DNA from: Berberis thunbergii
Lineage: Eukaryota; Streptophyta; Magnoliopsida; Ranunculales; Berberidaceae
Length of the DNA: 64,000 bases
Direction of reading: 5' to 3'
Assembly: GCA_003290165.1 (NCBI GenBank)
Contig: QNQO01000521.1
Coordinates: 645,365-709,364, forward strand
In this document: positions 20,374 to 31,000 of the stretch, one piece after another
Position numbering within the stretch: the stretch's first letter is position 1
How the letters are laid out: every line of letters starts with the position of its first letter
Position numbers and translations under genes: made by a program
Notes under the pieces: generated by a model
The model's database searches: none
Seen by the model: only the letters and a program-made list of their open reading frames with translations
What the model was told of the DNA's origin: nothing

Positions 20374-23300
20374 TTAGTTGGAGAAGACATTGTAACAGTC
20401 ATCATCAACCTTGGGAAGAACTGTTGCGTCGTCTTCTTCAGATGTTTCTGAGCTTATTGTTTCAAAAAGCTGCTTAGGAATCAGCTTTTTTGGAGATTGT
20501 CTGAGAAGATGGCGGAGAGCTTTTTCTTCAGACCATGGAGAAATGGGATTTACCTGAGGAGCAGGTACTTGAGGATGTTTGGAGAAGAAGCGGAGAACTC
20601 CTTCTTTTGTTGCATGGGAGTGATCAAGTTGAGACCACCATTTGACCATGAAGCGGCGACAAAACCACTTTGGTGATTGTTGAGATTGACATGGCTTGGA
20701 TAATTCTGAACACTGGTAATCCCAGCATAAAATCCAAGATAATCTAAATTGAATAAAAAACCAGAGTGACAACACCTGTTCAGTGGACGGCATTGGAGGC
20801 TGGTATTGAGACTGAAAAACCTTCCATCCTTCTTGTACATCAAGAGGGACAATTTCTAGAACAGGACCAAAATGACTCCACCATGTTTGTTGAAACCAAA
20901 GTGGAACAGTCTTTTGGCAGAAGATTGGACAGAACTGAAGAAGCCATGAATGACCGCAGTTTTGTGATTGAATGAAGAAGGCTCTTGACCAAGCTAATTT
21001 GTAGTCAAGATAATTGTAGACTGGAGGAACATAGTTCACTGAGAACTTCTTGGGAAAATGGGGAAGCTGGTTCCAATCAGCTTCAGAGAGAACTTTGATG
21101 ATTTGGCAGTAGGAGACTGCAATATTTTCAGAATTGTCATAGTGATGGGTTACTATAACAGAATCTGAGTCTACAAGAATGAACTCGTAGAATTCTTGAG
21201 TTTTGGAAGGGTCTGCTTCTTCAAACTGTTGTTGAGGAAGAAACAGATTTTGGGCTATGAGCTGGGGCTCATTGATCAGATCGTACATCGAAGGTTCGAT
21301 CATACAGATGAATTCAAGACTTTGTTGTGAAAGGAAAAGATTTGATGCCGAATGTAACGGCTCTGGAGAACTGGTTCTGGAAGAGCCAGTGGCTTCTGTG
21401 TTCAAGGGATTGAACCTTTGAGCAAGAACAGAAGAAAGAAAGGTCTGATGCTTTGATGCAGAAGGCAACATAGCATATTGGGATTTTGATTTTGGTTTTG
21501 GGACAGAAGAAGGTTTAGGAGACGATGAGTTAGAAGAACTCATTGTTGCTAAGCAAAACTCTCTGGATAAAGAACATACAAGAGAGTTGTCATTCTCTGT
21601 TAAAAACAAAATCAATGGTTGAAAATGATCATGCCACTTGGCAAAGATCTGTTTGAAAACATTTAAAATCCTTTTGATGGATTTAAAAGGTATTTGAAAA
21701 GAATGATTTGTTAAATCATTTTGAAAAATATGATTTGTTAAATCATTTTGAAAACTATATAGACCATTGAACATATGATTTTGATTTTGAAAAATCATGA
21801 TCAAATCAATTTGAAATATGATGCATGATACAATGGAGAAGACTTCAGAAGAAGTATTGAAATACCAAATACCTGAATGGTAATGGATAATAAAGTCATG
21901 AATACATTGTGGAAGACTATACTGGTTACGTATACCACTGTATCCTAAAGTGACTTTTCTTGATTTGACTGTTTCGAGATAGACCTCGGGATTGGAAAAT
22001 CTTAAATAAGGAAGAAACTTGTTATTGGGCCTGATAAGACAGACATTGGATGAATGGGCTTTGGGCTTGTGCAGATTGACACTAGTCCATAGTCCTAATT
22101 GGTTTTGATTTATGTGAAACCAATAATCTCGAGAAAACATTTTGAAAATCTTTGGAAAAAGAATTTTGCGATTAAATTCATTTTGGAATTTAGTTGCAAA
22201 TTCATTTGACCTAAAGATTACAGATTCATTTGACCTAGAGATCTGTGTGTTGATCTCAATAGAATTTTGATATTTGAGAAGTAAAGAAATAAAGAAAAAC
22301 TTGAAGGAAGTGTTTTTCATTTTTCTTATTCGTTGATGTCTTTGGATGTTTGATTTAGAGATGATCAAAGGATCATTGAGATGCTTATTTGAAGATAGAG
22401 ATAAACAATCTCTATTGAGGATTGTCAAAATCTCAATGAGGGTATTCATGAGATTGACGTTTGAAAAATGACATAGAGAGAAAACATCTCTATGCAAGAT
22501 ATTTAGAATCTCAATGAAGTTATGCATGAGATCAAACTTGTAAAATTCACAGATAGAGTGAAATCTTAAAAGAAGATCAATACAAGATAGTGGATAATAA
22601 ATCCAATGGAAAGTCTGGATTAAAGGCATAGCCTTTATAACAGACTGAAGATTTTCTCTAATTAGATCAGTGATTGTGTTATCATTAATCCAATGAGAAT
22701 TGGAAGAAATCAAGGTTTTGATTTCTGTCATATAATATGTCCTAAATTCAGATGTTATCTGATTTAGACACATGTTGGGAAGACTCAGAGAGTCATTGAA
22801 AGAAATGACATAAAAGACACGAACAAAAGGATGATTTGGACAAACTTGAATTGGAGGAAGACTTCTTGGGAGAGAAGCTCCTTCAAGGATCCAATGTTCT
22901 AATTCAGATTGAATGACCTGATCTCTTTGAATTGTCTTGTGGACGAATTCATTAGTTATCTGGTCATTGTTTTCAAAAAGGATGGTGTGTCCTCTTTCAT
23001 AAAATTGAAGAGCTATAGGGCTCAATGGAGTTTTTATTGCTCTATACATAATTATGAATCTTAGAGCAAATGGTTCAACTTCTTTAACTAAATCAAAGTT
23101 GTTGGACTGACAAGAGATTGTGAGTGTCTCGAGGAGATGTGAATCACAAAGAGACACAGGGAGGTTAGTGCAACATCTGGAATGAGCTGAACCCCAAGAG
23201 AGTGATGACTCTGCAAATTTAAACAGAGTGTCACAGAATTTGTGATGACTATAATTGCGAATTGCAACTGAGTCATAAGAATTAAACCTGGTTAGAGGTT

Positions 23301-26300
23301 TCAGGGCTGTGTGAATTAAACCTAATTGAAAAGTTTTATGAATTTCCTTAATTAAGGAATTGCAAGGTTTAATTACTAAGCAATGTTTGTGAAAAATGAA
23401 ATTAAGGAAACACATATCTAGTTTGATATTGTTTCTCTCAATAATTTCATATTTGAGAATGAAAGGAGGCTGAGATTCAGTTCCTATATTGAATGTGATA
23501 ATGCCATAAGATGTAGCTTTAAAAGGATGAATTGTAGCAAAACATGATATACCAATTTCTTTTTGGGTCATGCTTTGGGCTTGCAAGAAATCCTTTTTGA
23601 TACAAACCTTATAGGCATTAGTCCAATTATCTTGTATAGCTAAACTAGGGATGTTAGCCATAGACAAGATACGAGAATTCACAATAGGAATTAATCCTTC
23701 ATAAAGATCAGCAAATGAATCAATAAGAGCCTTACAACGAATGGTAAGATCTTGATTGATACAGAGGTTGATTTGGTAAAACCAACACTGATGTTTTGCT
23801 TGATTAATGTTATGTAAACATTTTTGAGAAATTTGAACAATATCAGAAGAATATGAAGAATCAAACTTCAGAGATTGAGTCCGATTTTGATTTAAAATCA
23901 CAATCTCAATTGTGATATCATTTTCTTCATATTGATTGACAAGAATAGAAGATCTGAAAGATCTTTTAACTCTGTCAAAATTTAGTTTGTGGTCATAAAA
24001 GAGTTTTATGAACTCAGAGTTTAATATGAAATTGAGATTTGTTGTAATGTGAAGAAACTTGTGACTCTGGTTAGTTTCAACACATTTATCATCATTATTA
24101 GATGCAAAGAATTCTGAAACAGAAAGATTATTCAGATTGGGAATCTGAAAATCTTTATCAGATTGTTCAGAATCTGCATTGTTAATTTGGTTATTTAATT
24201 CTGAAACAGGAAGATTGTTCGAATTTGGAATTTGAAAATCTTCATCAGAATGTTCAGAATCTGAATTGTTACGAACTTGTATATACTTATTCGTACTGGA
24301 TTTAGACATAGCTGCAAATTGAATGGGTTGTTCCAATTTGCAAGTCTTATGGGTTTTGCCAGTCTTTTGGGCCTTGTTAGTCTTAAGGGCCATTGCACAT
24401 GTTTGTGCATAATGACCTGGACGTCCACACTCATAGCATATGGGCTTTGAATGCTTCATAGCCGAATGGGGAGACTTAGGCTTATGTTTCTTATGCCTTT
24501 TGGGCGGACTATAATAACGATCATAGTCCTTGGGCTTAAGAGGTTCTGGTCCATATGGACGTTTGGACTTAAATTTTCGGGCTGGATGAGACCGATAAAG
24601 AAGTTTGGAACGAGATGGCTCCTTGGAAAGAGATGGTTGCTGATGAGGGATTTGAACTCTATCAGTTCCAATTGAATTACAGGAATCAAGACAAATTGTA
24701 TCTTGGTTCTGAATTTGATTGTAAAGCTGCAAAGCACAGCTTTTAATGGAAAAGATGATATCTGCAAATGATAACAATTCATAGGGGATATCACCGAGAT
24801 TATTTGCTGTTAATCTGTTTCGACAGATTTTAGCAAACTTTGAAGGAAGACCAGAAATAAATTTCTGCTTCCAAATTGGATTATTAGAATCAGATTGATT
24901 CTCAACTTGTTTAAGAAATAAATATTTGTAAAACCAAAAATGACTTAATGTCGGACATTTGAGGTTTGACAATAAAATTTCATTGTTTGTATTAGAATTA
25001 TCCACAAAAATTTCCAAGATGCAGAAGATCAATCTATGAACTGCATATGGACTGACTAAACTCTTAGATTTAGTTATTCTGGGATTTTCTAATAATTGGT
25101 TTTGTTTTTGCTTAGGATAAATATCCCACCATTTCTTGAGTATTCCAGAAAATCCATCGATGAGTAGTCTTGCTATTGTAGTTTCAGGTTTCCCTTGACT
25201 ACGATAAACAAAGGCTATCATGATCATTTCATGGAGTAACTTAATCGTATTTTCTACAGAGAGACCATCTATATTCCATGTATAGAGGTACTTTGTAGAA
25301 ATTAATGTATTTATTTGAAGAGGTGATGGTTCTTCAAATTGCATATTTATATTTGAATTTTGATTGTGAATTATGCCAGGTTTAGCATTTGTTAAGGAAT
25401 TGATCTCATATTGACAATAAGTCAAGTGATGATCTAATTCAATGCTAGAAGGTTGTGCATATTTCAACAGATTGATATCGTATTGAATATAATTCAAACG
25501 ATCTAATTCAATCATTGGATCAAAATTGTGAATACAATTAATTTTATCTTTAGCAGAGACAGTAGTAACATAAGGTTTGTGACTAGTACAAGCTGCTAAT
25601 TTAGTGGTTTGAATCCTTTTATGTTGAGAAATTAGAACATTTTGTTCCTCATAAGTAGGTACAGAGTACGATACTGGATTAACATCAGTAGGTACCTTGT
25701 ACAATACTGGTTTTGATTCAAAGGGTTGGTTATGAATCAATTGAGTATTAGTCAATTGATCATCCTGGCTTTGATCATTAGAACAATGATCTATGATCAG
25801 TTCAGAATCCAACAAATTAGTATTGTTAGGTTGTATAACCCTACTAATTCCTTTGAATGAGTTCTCATTATCATTGTGAGTGGAAGAAGAAGCAACTTCA
25901 AGTGCTTCACTTAAAGGTAGATCAGATTTTTTAACCGTATTGGTTTCTGTTGGATATTCTTGTTTTGTATTTGTAATAGTTAAAACATGAACCTGAGGTA
26001 CATGTATATTGAAATACCAGTCTAGGAATGGTATATTGGTTTTTAATTGTTCACAACAATCATAGAAAGGTTTGTTGAGGGCAAATCTTTCTATTTCTGT
26101 TGTTTGTGATTGAAATTTCAATCTTCTTTCTGTGTTTTCTAGAGATAAGAAATCTCTTTTGATGAACTCTTTGTCGACTTTAAAAGGTGTAGACAGAGAA
26201 GTCAGACAACTTACTCTAGGCAGAAACTTCATTTCTGACTGAGTTAAGGGTTTAATAGGAGAATGATTCTCCATCTGAGATTGAGTGAGTAACTCAAGAT

Positions 26301-26454
26301 TGGAAGTTGATTGCTTGTTCTGAGGAAACTGGGTCGTATCACTCAGACTAGCAATACTTGTTTGAGGAAGAACTTCAGACGGTGTTGAAGTTCTATGACT
26401 TTGAAATTGCTTAAGACCATTAGTCTTAGCATTGTTAGTCTTAAAAGACTTCAT
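20374..26454 (-). CDS. Type-B fused polyprotein, unit 1 (enzymatically dead)
   Basis: An open frame of 2026 codons starting at the first ATG (MKSFKTNNAK). Upstream in-frame triplets are not ATG. In order it contains a type-A-like linker (KRDFLSLENTERR, FLDWYFNIH), a coat-protein region with zinc knuckle CYECGRPGHYAQTC, a protease-like segment with DSF instead of DSG, a movement-protein domain, an RT remnant without YxDD, an RNase H remnant without its acidic residues, then the whole ORF2 fused in frame. Coat and movement parts could act in particle formation and cell-to-cell spread, and reverse transcription would have to come from type A. Unit 1 has a private Val for Asp near the end of the movement domain (base 22808). 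Confidence 0.8.
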   Translation of the reverse strand: MKSFKTNNAKTNGLKQFQSHRTSTPSEVLPQTSIASLSDTTQFPQNKQSTSNLELLTQSQMENHSPIKPLTQSEMKFLPRVSCLTSLSTPFKVDKEFIKRDFLSLENTERRLKFQSQTTEIERFALNKPFYDCCEQLKTNIPFLDWYFNIHVPQVHVLTITNTKQEYPTETNTVKKSDLPLSEALEVASSSTHNDNENSFKGISRVIQPNNTNLLDSELIIDHCSNDQSQDDQLTNTQLIHNQPFESKPVLYKVPTDVNPVSYSVPTYEEQNVLISQHKRIQTTKLAACTSHKPYVTTVSAKDKINCIHNFDPMIELDRLNYIQYDINLLKYAQPSSIELDHHLTYCQYEINSLTNAKPGIIHNQNSNINMQFEEPSPLQINTLISTKYLYTWNIDGLSVENTIKLLHEMIMIAFVYRSQGKPETTIARLLIDGFSGILKKWWDIYPKQKQNQLLENPRITKSKSLVSPYAVHRLIFCILEIFVDNSNTNNEILLSNLKCPTLSHFWFYKYLFLKQVENQSDSNNPIWKQKFISGLPSKFAKICRNRLTANNLGDIPYELLSFADIIFSIKSCALQLYNQIQNQDTICLDSCNSIGTDRVQIPHQQPSLSKEPSRSKLLYRSHPARKFKSKRPYGPEPLKPKDYDRYYSPPKRHKKHKPKSPHSAMKHSKPICYECGRPGHYAQTCAMALKTNKAQKTGKTHKTCKLEQPIQFAAMSKSSTNKYIQVRNNSDSEHSDEDFQIPNSNNLPVSELNNQINNADSEQSDKDFQIPNLNNLSVSEFFASNNDDKCVETNQSHKFLHITTNLNFILNSEFIKLFYDHKLNFDRVKRSFRSSILVNQYEENDITIEIVILNQNRTQSLKFDSSYSSDIVQISQKCLHNINQAKHQCWFYQINLCINQDLTIRCKALIDSFADLYEGLIPIVNSRILSMANIPSLAIQDNWTNAYKVCIKKDFLQAQSMTQKEIGISCFATIHPFKATSYGIITFNIGTESQPPFILKYEIIERNNIKLDMCFLNFIFHKHCLVIKPCNSLIKEIHKTFQLGLIHTALKPLTRFNSYDSVAIRNYSHHKFCDTLFKFAESSLSWGSAHSRCCTNLPVSLCDSHLLETLTISCQSNNFDLVKEVEPFALRFIIMYRAIKTPLSPIALQFYERGHTILFENNDQITNEFVHKTIQRDQVIQSELEHWILEGASLPRSLPPIQVCPNHPFVRVFYVISFNDSLSLPNMCLNQITSEFRTYYMTEIKTLISSNSHWINDNTITDLIRENLQSVIKAMPLIQTFHWIYYPLSCIDLLLRFHSICEFYKFDLMHNFIEILNILHRDVFSLCHFSNVNLMNTLIEILTILNRDCLSLSSNKHLNDPLIISKSNIQRHQRIRKMKNTSFKFFFISLLLKYQNSIEINTQISRSNESVIFRSNEFATKFQNEFNRKILFPKIFKMFSRDYWFHINQNQLGLWTSVNLHKPKAHSSNVCLIRPNNKFLPYLRFSNPEVYLETVKSRKVTLGYSGIRNQYSLPQCIHDFIIHYHSGIWYFNTSSEVFSIVSCIIFQIDLIMIFQNQNHMFNGLYSFQNDLTNHIFQNDLTNHSFQIPFKSIKRILNVFKQIFAKWHDHFQPLILFLTENDNSLVCSLSREFCLATMSSSNSSSPKPSSVPKPKSKSQYAMLPSASKHQTFLSSVLAQRFNPLNTEATGSSRTSSPEPLHSASNLFLSQQSLEFICMIEPSMYDLINEPQLIAQNLFLPQQQFEEADPSKTQEFYEFILVDSDSVIVTHHYDNSENIAVSYCQIIKVLSEADWNQLPHFPKKFSVNYVPPVYNYLDYKLAWSRAFFIQSQNCGHSWLLQFCPIFCQKTVPLWFQQTWWSHFGPVLEIVPLDVQEGWKVFQSQYQPPMPSTEQVLSLWFFIQFRLSWILCWDYQCSELSKPCQSQQSPKWFCRRFMVKWWSQLDHSHATKEGVLRFFSKHPQVPAPQVNPISPWSEEKALRHLLRQSPKKLIPKQLFETISSETSEEDDATVLPKVDDDCYNVFSN

Positions 26455-26553
26455 GCTTAATTGAACTTTGTTTAAAATTGAAAACAATTTGAGTTTAATT
26501 TGAAAATTGTTTTGAATAAAAACAGAGATTAAAAGACTTTAATTTGATCAAGC

Positions 26554-26625
26554 CAATCGATCGATTTAGCTCTAAGACAGTTTCCTGTTTTACACTTAGA
26601 GAGGACCTAGAAGATCTTATCAGAG
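26554..26625 (-). ncRNA. Conserved 72-nt leader stem-loop element, B unit 1
   Basis: Minus-strand copy of the element described in detail for the plus-strand unit at 47033-47104. It lies between the primer site and the ORF start in the leader RNA. Confidence 0.55.
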
Positions 26626-27150
26626 GTTGATCCTTCTTTTAATTGAAGGTTTTAATAAGAAAAGAAATCAATTTGATTTTTAAAGAACATCAGAAGGTAT
26701 GTAACCTTATTGAATGACACAATTCTGATCTAGGGAACATAAAAATACAAGATCGGGATTTCAATTTAAGAAGATGATTTCAAGTAAATCTGATTTTGAA
26801 AATTCAAAATTATGTTCTTAATACCTAGATATCATGATAATTGCAAGATCTAATATCTATAAAAATCTAATGATAAATCTAGAATAAATCTTGAAAACAA
26901 AGACAAACTTACTTCAATTTAATTTGAGGATGGGAGTTGGGAATACTTGCATCCGGACCACCTACAGCTGGAACACCTAATTTTGAATGGGACCACCTAA
27001 CCACGATCACTCCTTCTGCGCTCACCATGGCGACTTACACTTGGATCTGGCTCCTAACGGCTGACCAACACTCTTAGGCTTGCCAACGCTATCAACGGCT
27101 GACCAATGATACCTTAGACTACCAACTATTCCCCCAAAGAAAAATGAAGG

Positions 27151-27166
27151 CTTGGCTCTGATACCA
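27151..27166 (-). other. tRNA-Met primer-binding site, B unit 1
   Basis: The minus strand reads TGGTATCAGAGCCAAG. The first 14 bases match the complement of the initiator tRNA-Met 3' end, the standard minus-strand primer site of Caulimoviridae. Confidence 0.85.
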
Positions 27167-27451
27167 ATTTCTACCCCAGGAGTTATCAAGATGATAATAG
27201 ATAGAAGAAGATGGCAAATAGTATGATATGCAGATAATATGCAACGAAATTTTGAAGAAACAAAATAAGAAATACTGAAATCAAAACAGAAATCTTAGCC
27301 CATCTTATATTCTATCCTTGATCTGTTTAGACGAACGGTGCCAATTCACCTTCTTAGGGGTGAATAATGAGATGTTCAATTAAAAACAGATCGTAGATAA
27401 AATAAAAGAAGAGATAAATAAATAAAATAACTAAGATAGATGAAAGACTTC

Positions 27452-27457
27452 TTTATT
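27452..27457 (-). terminator. Polyadenylation signal, B unit 2
   Basis: AATAAA on the minus strand, in the same position relative to the TATA box as in unit 1. Confidence 0.65.
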
Positions 27458-27601
27458 AATAATCAAGAAGTAATATACAAGAAGTAGAAAAGAAAATAAA
27501 AGAAACAGAGAGGAAAGCTTAAGGGACTTACAGGTTGAAAGGGAAGAGACTAAAAACTGATTAGAAAAAAAAACTAGTCTTTCTACATGTACAAACTACT
27601 T

Positions 27602-28029
27602 CTATATTTATAGCTAAAGGTTGCTTCGAGAAGAAGCCTTGCTGGAAGATAAGAATCCTTTGGACTATTTGTCTTTTGTGTGAGTGGAGGTGGACTGTTG
27701 AATCATGCTTCTACTGTGCACCTTTTGACTGTCGGCAGATACTGTTGAAGATGCTTCGACTGTAGCTGCACTAATGGAGTTGACTGTAGCTTCACGCGGA
27801 GGCTTTTGCAAAGAAGGAAAGATGCTTGTCGGGCTGTCTGTTGACTATAGCCGAAAGCACTTTTGTTGTTTTTGGAGCTGGCAGATGCTGCTATTGATGG
27901 GAATGGACATGGGACCGGACGACTGCAAAGTCGTTGTTTGCTTGTGGATGTGGCGGAGAAGGCCTTTGAGTGCTTGTGGAGGTGGCAGATAACGCCATTG
28001 ATTGTCATACTAGACATGGGTCCACTTAG
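27602..28029 (-). promoter_or_regulatory. B promoter, between units 1 and 2
   Basis: Same promoter as in unit 1, TATA box CTATAAATATAG at 27613-27602. It would drive transcripts leftward into the unit 1 leader and ORF. The variable five bases are at 27579-27583. Confidence 0.7.
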
Positions 28030-31000
28030 TTAGTTGGAGAAGACATTGTAACAGTCATCATCAACCTTGGGAAGAACTGTTGCGTCGTCTTCTTCAGATG
28101 TTTCTGAGCTTATTGTTTCAAAAAGCTGCTTAGGAATCAGCTTTTTTGGAGATTGTCTGAGAAGATGGCGGAGAGCTTTTTCTTCAGACCATGGAGAAAT
28201 GGGATTTACCTGAGGAGCAGGTACTTGAGGATGTTTGGAGAAGAAGCGGAGAACTCCTTCTTTTGTTGCATGGGAGTGATCAAGTTGAGACCACCATTTG
28301 ACCATGAAGCGGCGACAAAACCACTTTGGTGATTGTTGAGATTGACATGGCTTGGATAATTCTGAACACTGGTAATCCCAGCATAAAATCCAAGATAATC
28401 TAAATTGAATAAAAAACCAGAGTGACAACACCTGTTCAGTGGACGGCATTGGAGGCTGGTATTGAGACTGAAAAACCTTCCATCCTTCTTGTACATCAAG
28501 AGGGACAATTTCTAGAACAGGACCAAAATGACTCCACCATGTTTGTTGAAACCAAAGTGGAACAGTCTTTTGGCAGAAGATTGGACAGAACTGAAGAAGC
28601 CATGAATGACCGCAGTTTTGTGATTGAATGAAGAAGGCTCTTGACCAAGCTAATTTGTAGTCAAGATAATTGTAGACTGGAGGAACATAGTTCACTGAGA
28701 ACTTCTTGGGAAAATGGGGAAGCTGGTTCCAATCAGCTTCAGAGAGAACTTTGATGATTTGGCAGTAGGAGACTGCAATATTTTCAGAATTGTCATAGTG
28801 ATGGGTTACTATAACAGAATCTGAGTCTACAAGAATGAACTCGTAGAATTCTTGAGTTTTGGAAGGGTCTGCTTCTTCAAACTGTTGTTGAGGAAGAAAC
28901 AGATTTTGGGCTATGAGCTGGGGCTCATTGATCAGATCGTACATCGAAGGTTCGATCATACAGATGAATTCAAGACTTTGTTGTGAAAGGAAAAGATTTG
29001 ATGCCGAATGTAACGGCTCTGGAGAACTGGTTCTGGAAGAGCCAGTGGCTTCTGTGTTCAAGGGATTGAACCTTTGAGCAAGAACAGAAGAAAGAAAGGT
29101 CTGATGCTTTGATGCAGAAGGCAACATAGCATATTGGGATTTTGATTTTGGTTTTGGGACAGAAGAAGGTTTAGGAGACGATGAGTTAGAAGAACTCATT
29201 GTTGCTAAGCAAAACTCTCTGGATAAAGAACATACAAGAGAGTTGTCATTCTCTGTTAAAAACAAAATCAATGGTTGAAAATGATCATGCCACTTGGCAA
29301 AGATCTGTTTGAAAACATTTAAAATCCTTTTGATGGATTTAAAAGGTATTTGAAAAGAATGATTTGTTAAATCATTTTGAAAAATATGATTTGTTAAATC
29401 ATTTTGAAAACTATATAGACCATTGAACATATGATTTTGATTTTGAAAAATCATGATCAAATCAATTTGAAATATGATGCATGATACAATGGAGAAGACT
29501 TCAGAAGAAGTATTGAAATACCAAATACCTGAATGGTAATGGATAATAAAGTCATGAATACATTGTGGAAGACTATACTGGTTACGTATACCACTGTATC
29601 CTAAAGTGACTTTTCTTGATTTGACTGTTTCGAGATAGACCTCGGGATTGGAAAATCTTAAATAAGGAAGAAACTTGTTATTGGGCCTGATAAGACAGAC
29701 ATTGGATGAATGGGCTTTGGGCTTGTGCAGATTGACACTAGTCCATAGTCCTAATTGGTTTTGATTTATGTGAAACCAATAATCTCGAGAAAACATTTTG
29801 AAAATCTTTGGAAAAAGAATTTTGCGATTAAATTCATTTTGGAATTTAGTTGCAAATTCATTTGACCTAAAGATTACAGATTCATTTGACCTAGAGATCT
29901 GTGTGTTGATCTCAATAGAATTTTGATATTTGAGAAGTAAAGAAATAAAGAAAAACTTGAAGGAAGTGTTTTTCATTTTTCTTATTCGTTGATGTCTTTG
30001 GATGTTTGATTTAGAGATGATCAAAGGATCATTGAGATGCTTATTTGAAGATAGAGATAAACAATCTCTATTGAGGATTGTCAAAATCTCAATGAGGGTA
30101 TTCATGAGATTGACGTTTGAAAAATGACATAGAGAGAAAACATCTCTATGCAAGATATTTAGAATCTCAATGAAGTTATGCATGAGATCAAACTTGTAAA
30201 ATTCACAGATAGAGTGAAATCTTAAAAGAAGATCAATACAAGATAGTGGATAATAAATCCAATGGAAAGTCTGGATTAAAGGCATAGCCTTTATAACAGA
30301 CTGAAGATTTTCTCTAATTAGATCAGTGATTGTGTTATCATTAATCCAATGAGAATTGGAAGAAATCAAGGTTTTGATTTCTGTCATATAATATGTCCTA
30401 AATTCAGATGTTATCTGATTTAGACACATGTTGGGAAGACTCAGAGAGTCATTGAAAGAAATGTCATAAAAGACACGAACAAAAGGATGATTTGGACAAA
30501 CTTGAATTGGAGGAAGACTTCTTGGGAGAGAAGCTCCTTCAAGGATCCAATGTTCTAATTCAGATTGAATGACCTGATCTCTTTGAATTGTCTTGTGGAC
30601 GAATTCATTAGTTATCTGGTCATTGTTTTCAAAAAGGATGGTGTGTCCTCTTTCATAAAATTGAAGAGCTATAGGGCTCAATGGAGTTTTTATTGCTCTA
30701 TACATAATTATGAATCTTAGAGCAAATGGTTCAACTTCTTTAACTAAATCAAAGTTGTTGGACTGACAAGAGATTGTGAGTGTCTCGAGGAGATGTGAAT
30801 CACAAAGAGACACAGGGAGGTTAGTGCAACATCTGGAATGAGCTGAACCCCAAGAGAGTGATGACTCTGCAAATTTAAACAGAGTGTCACAGAATTTGTG
30901 ATGACTATAATTGCGAATTGCAACTGAGTCATAAGAATTAAACCTGGTTAGAGGTTTCAGGGCTGTGTGAATTAAACCTAATTGAAAAGTTTTATGAATT

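Larger units (their letters stand above)
19754..27411 (-). repeat. Type-B pararetrovirus unit 1
   Basis: First of the tandem 7658-bp units. Its left edge is the host junction. Homology with the other units begins at AGATAAATAAATAAAATA at 19754 and is preceded by unrelated A-rich host DNA. In viral sense this edge lies 40 nt beyond the AATAAA signal, so it matches the expected 3' end of the viral transcript. It carries several private substitutions relative to units 2 and 3. Confidence 0.9.

Noticed and set aside
20374..26487. Active reverse transcriptase in type B
   Set aside because: Only flanking RT and RNase H similarity remains; YxDD and the RNase H acidic residues are absent.
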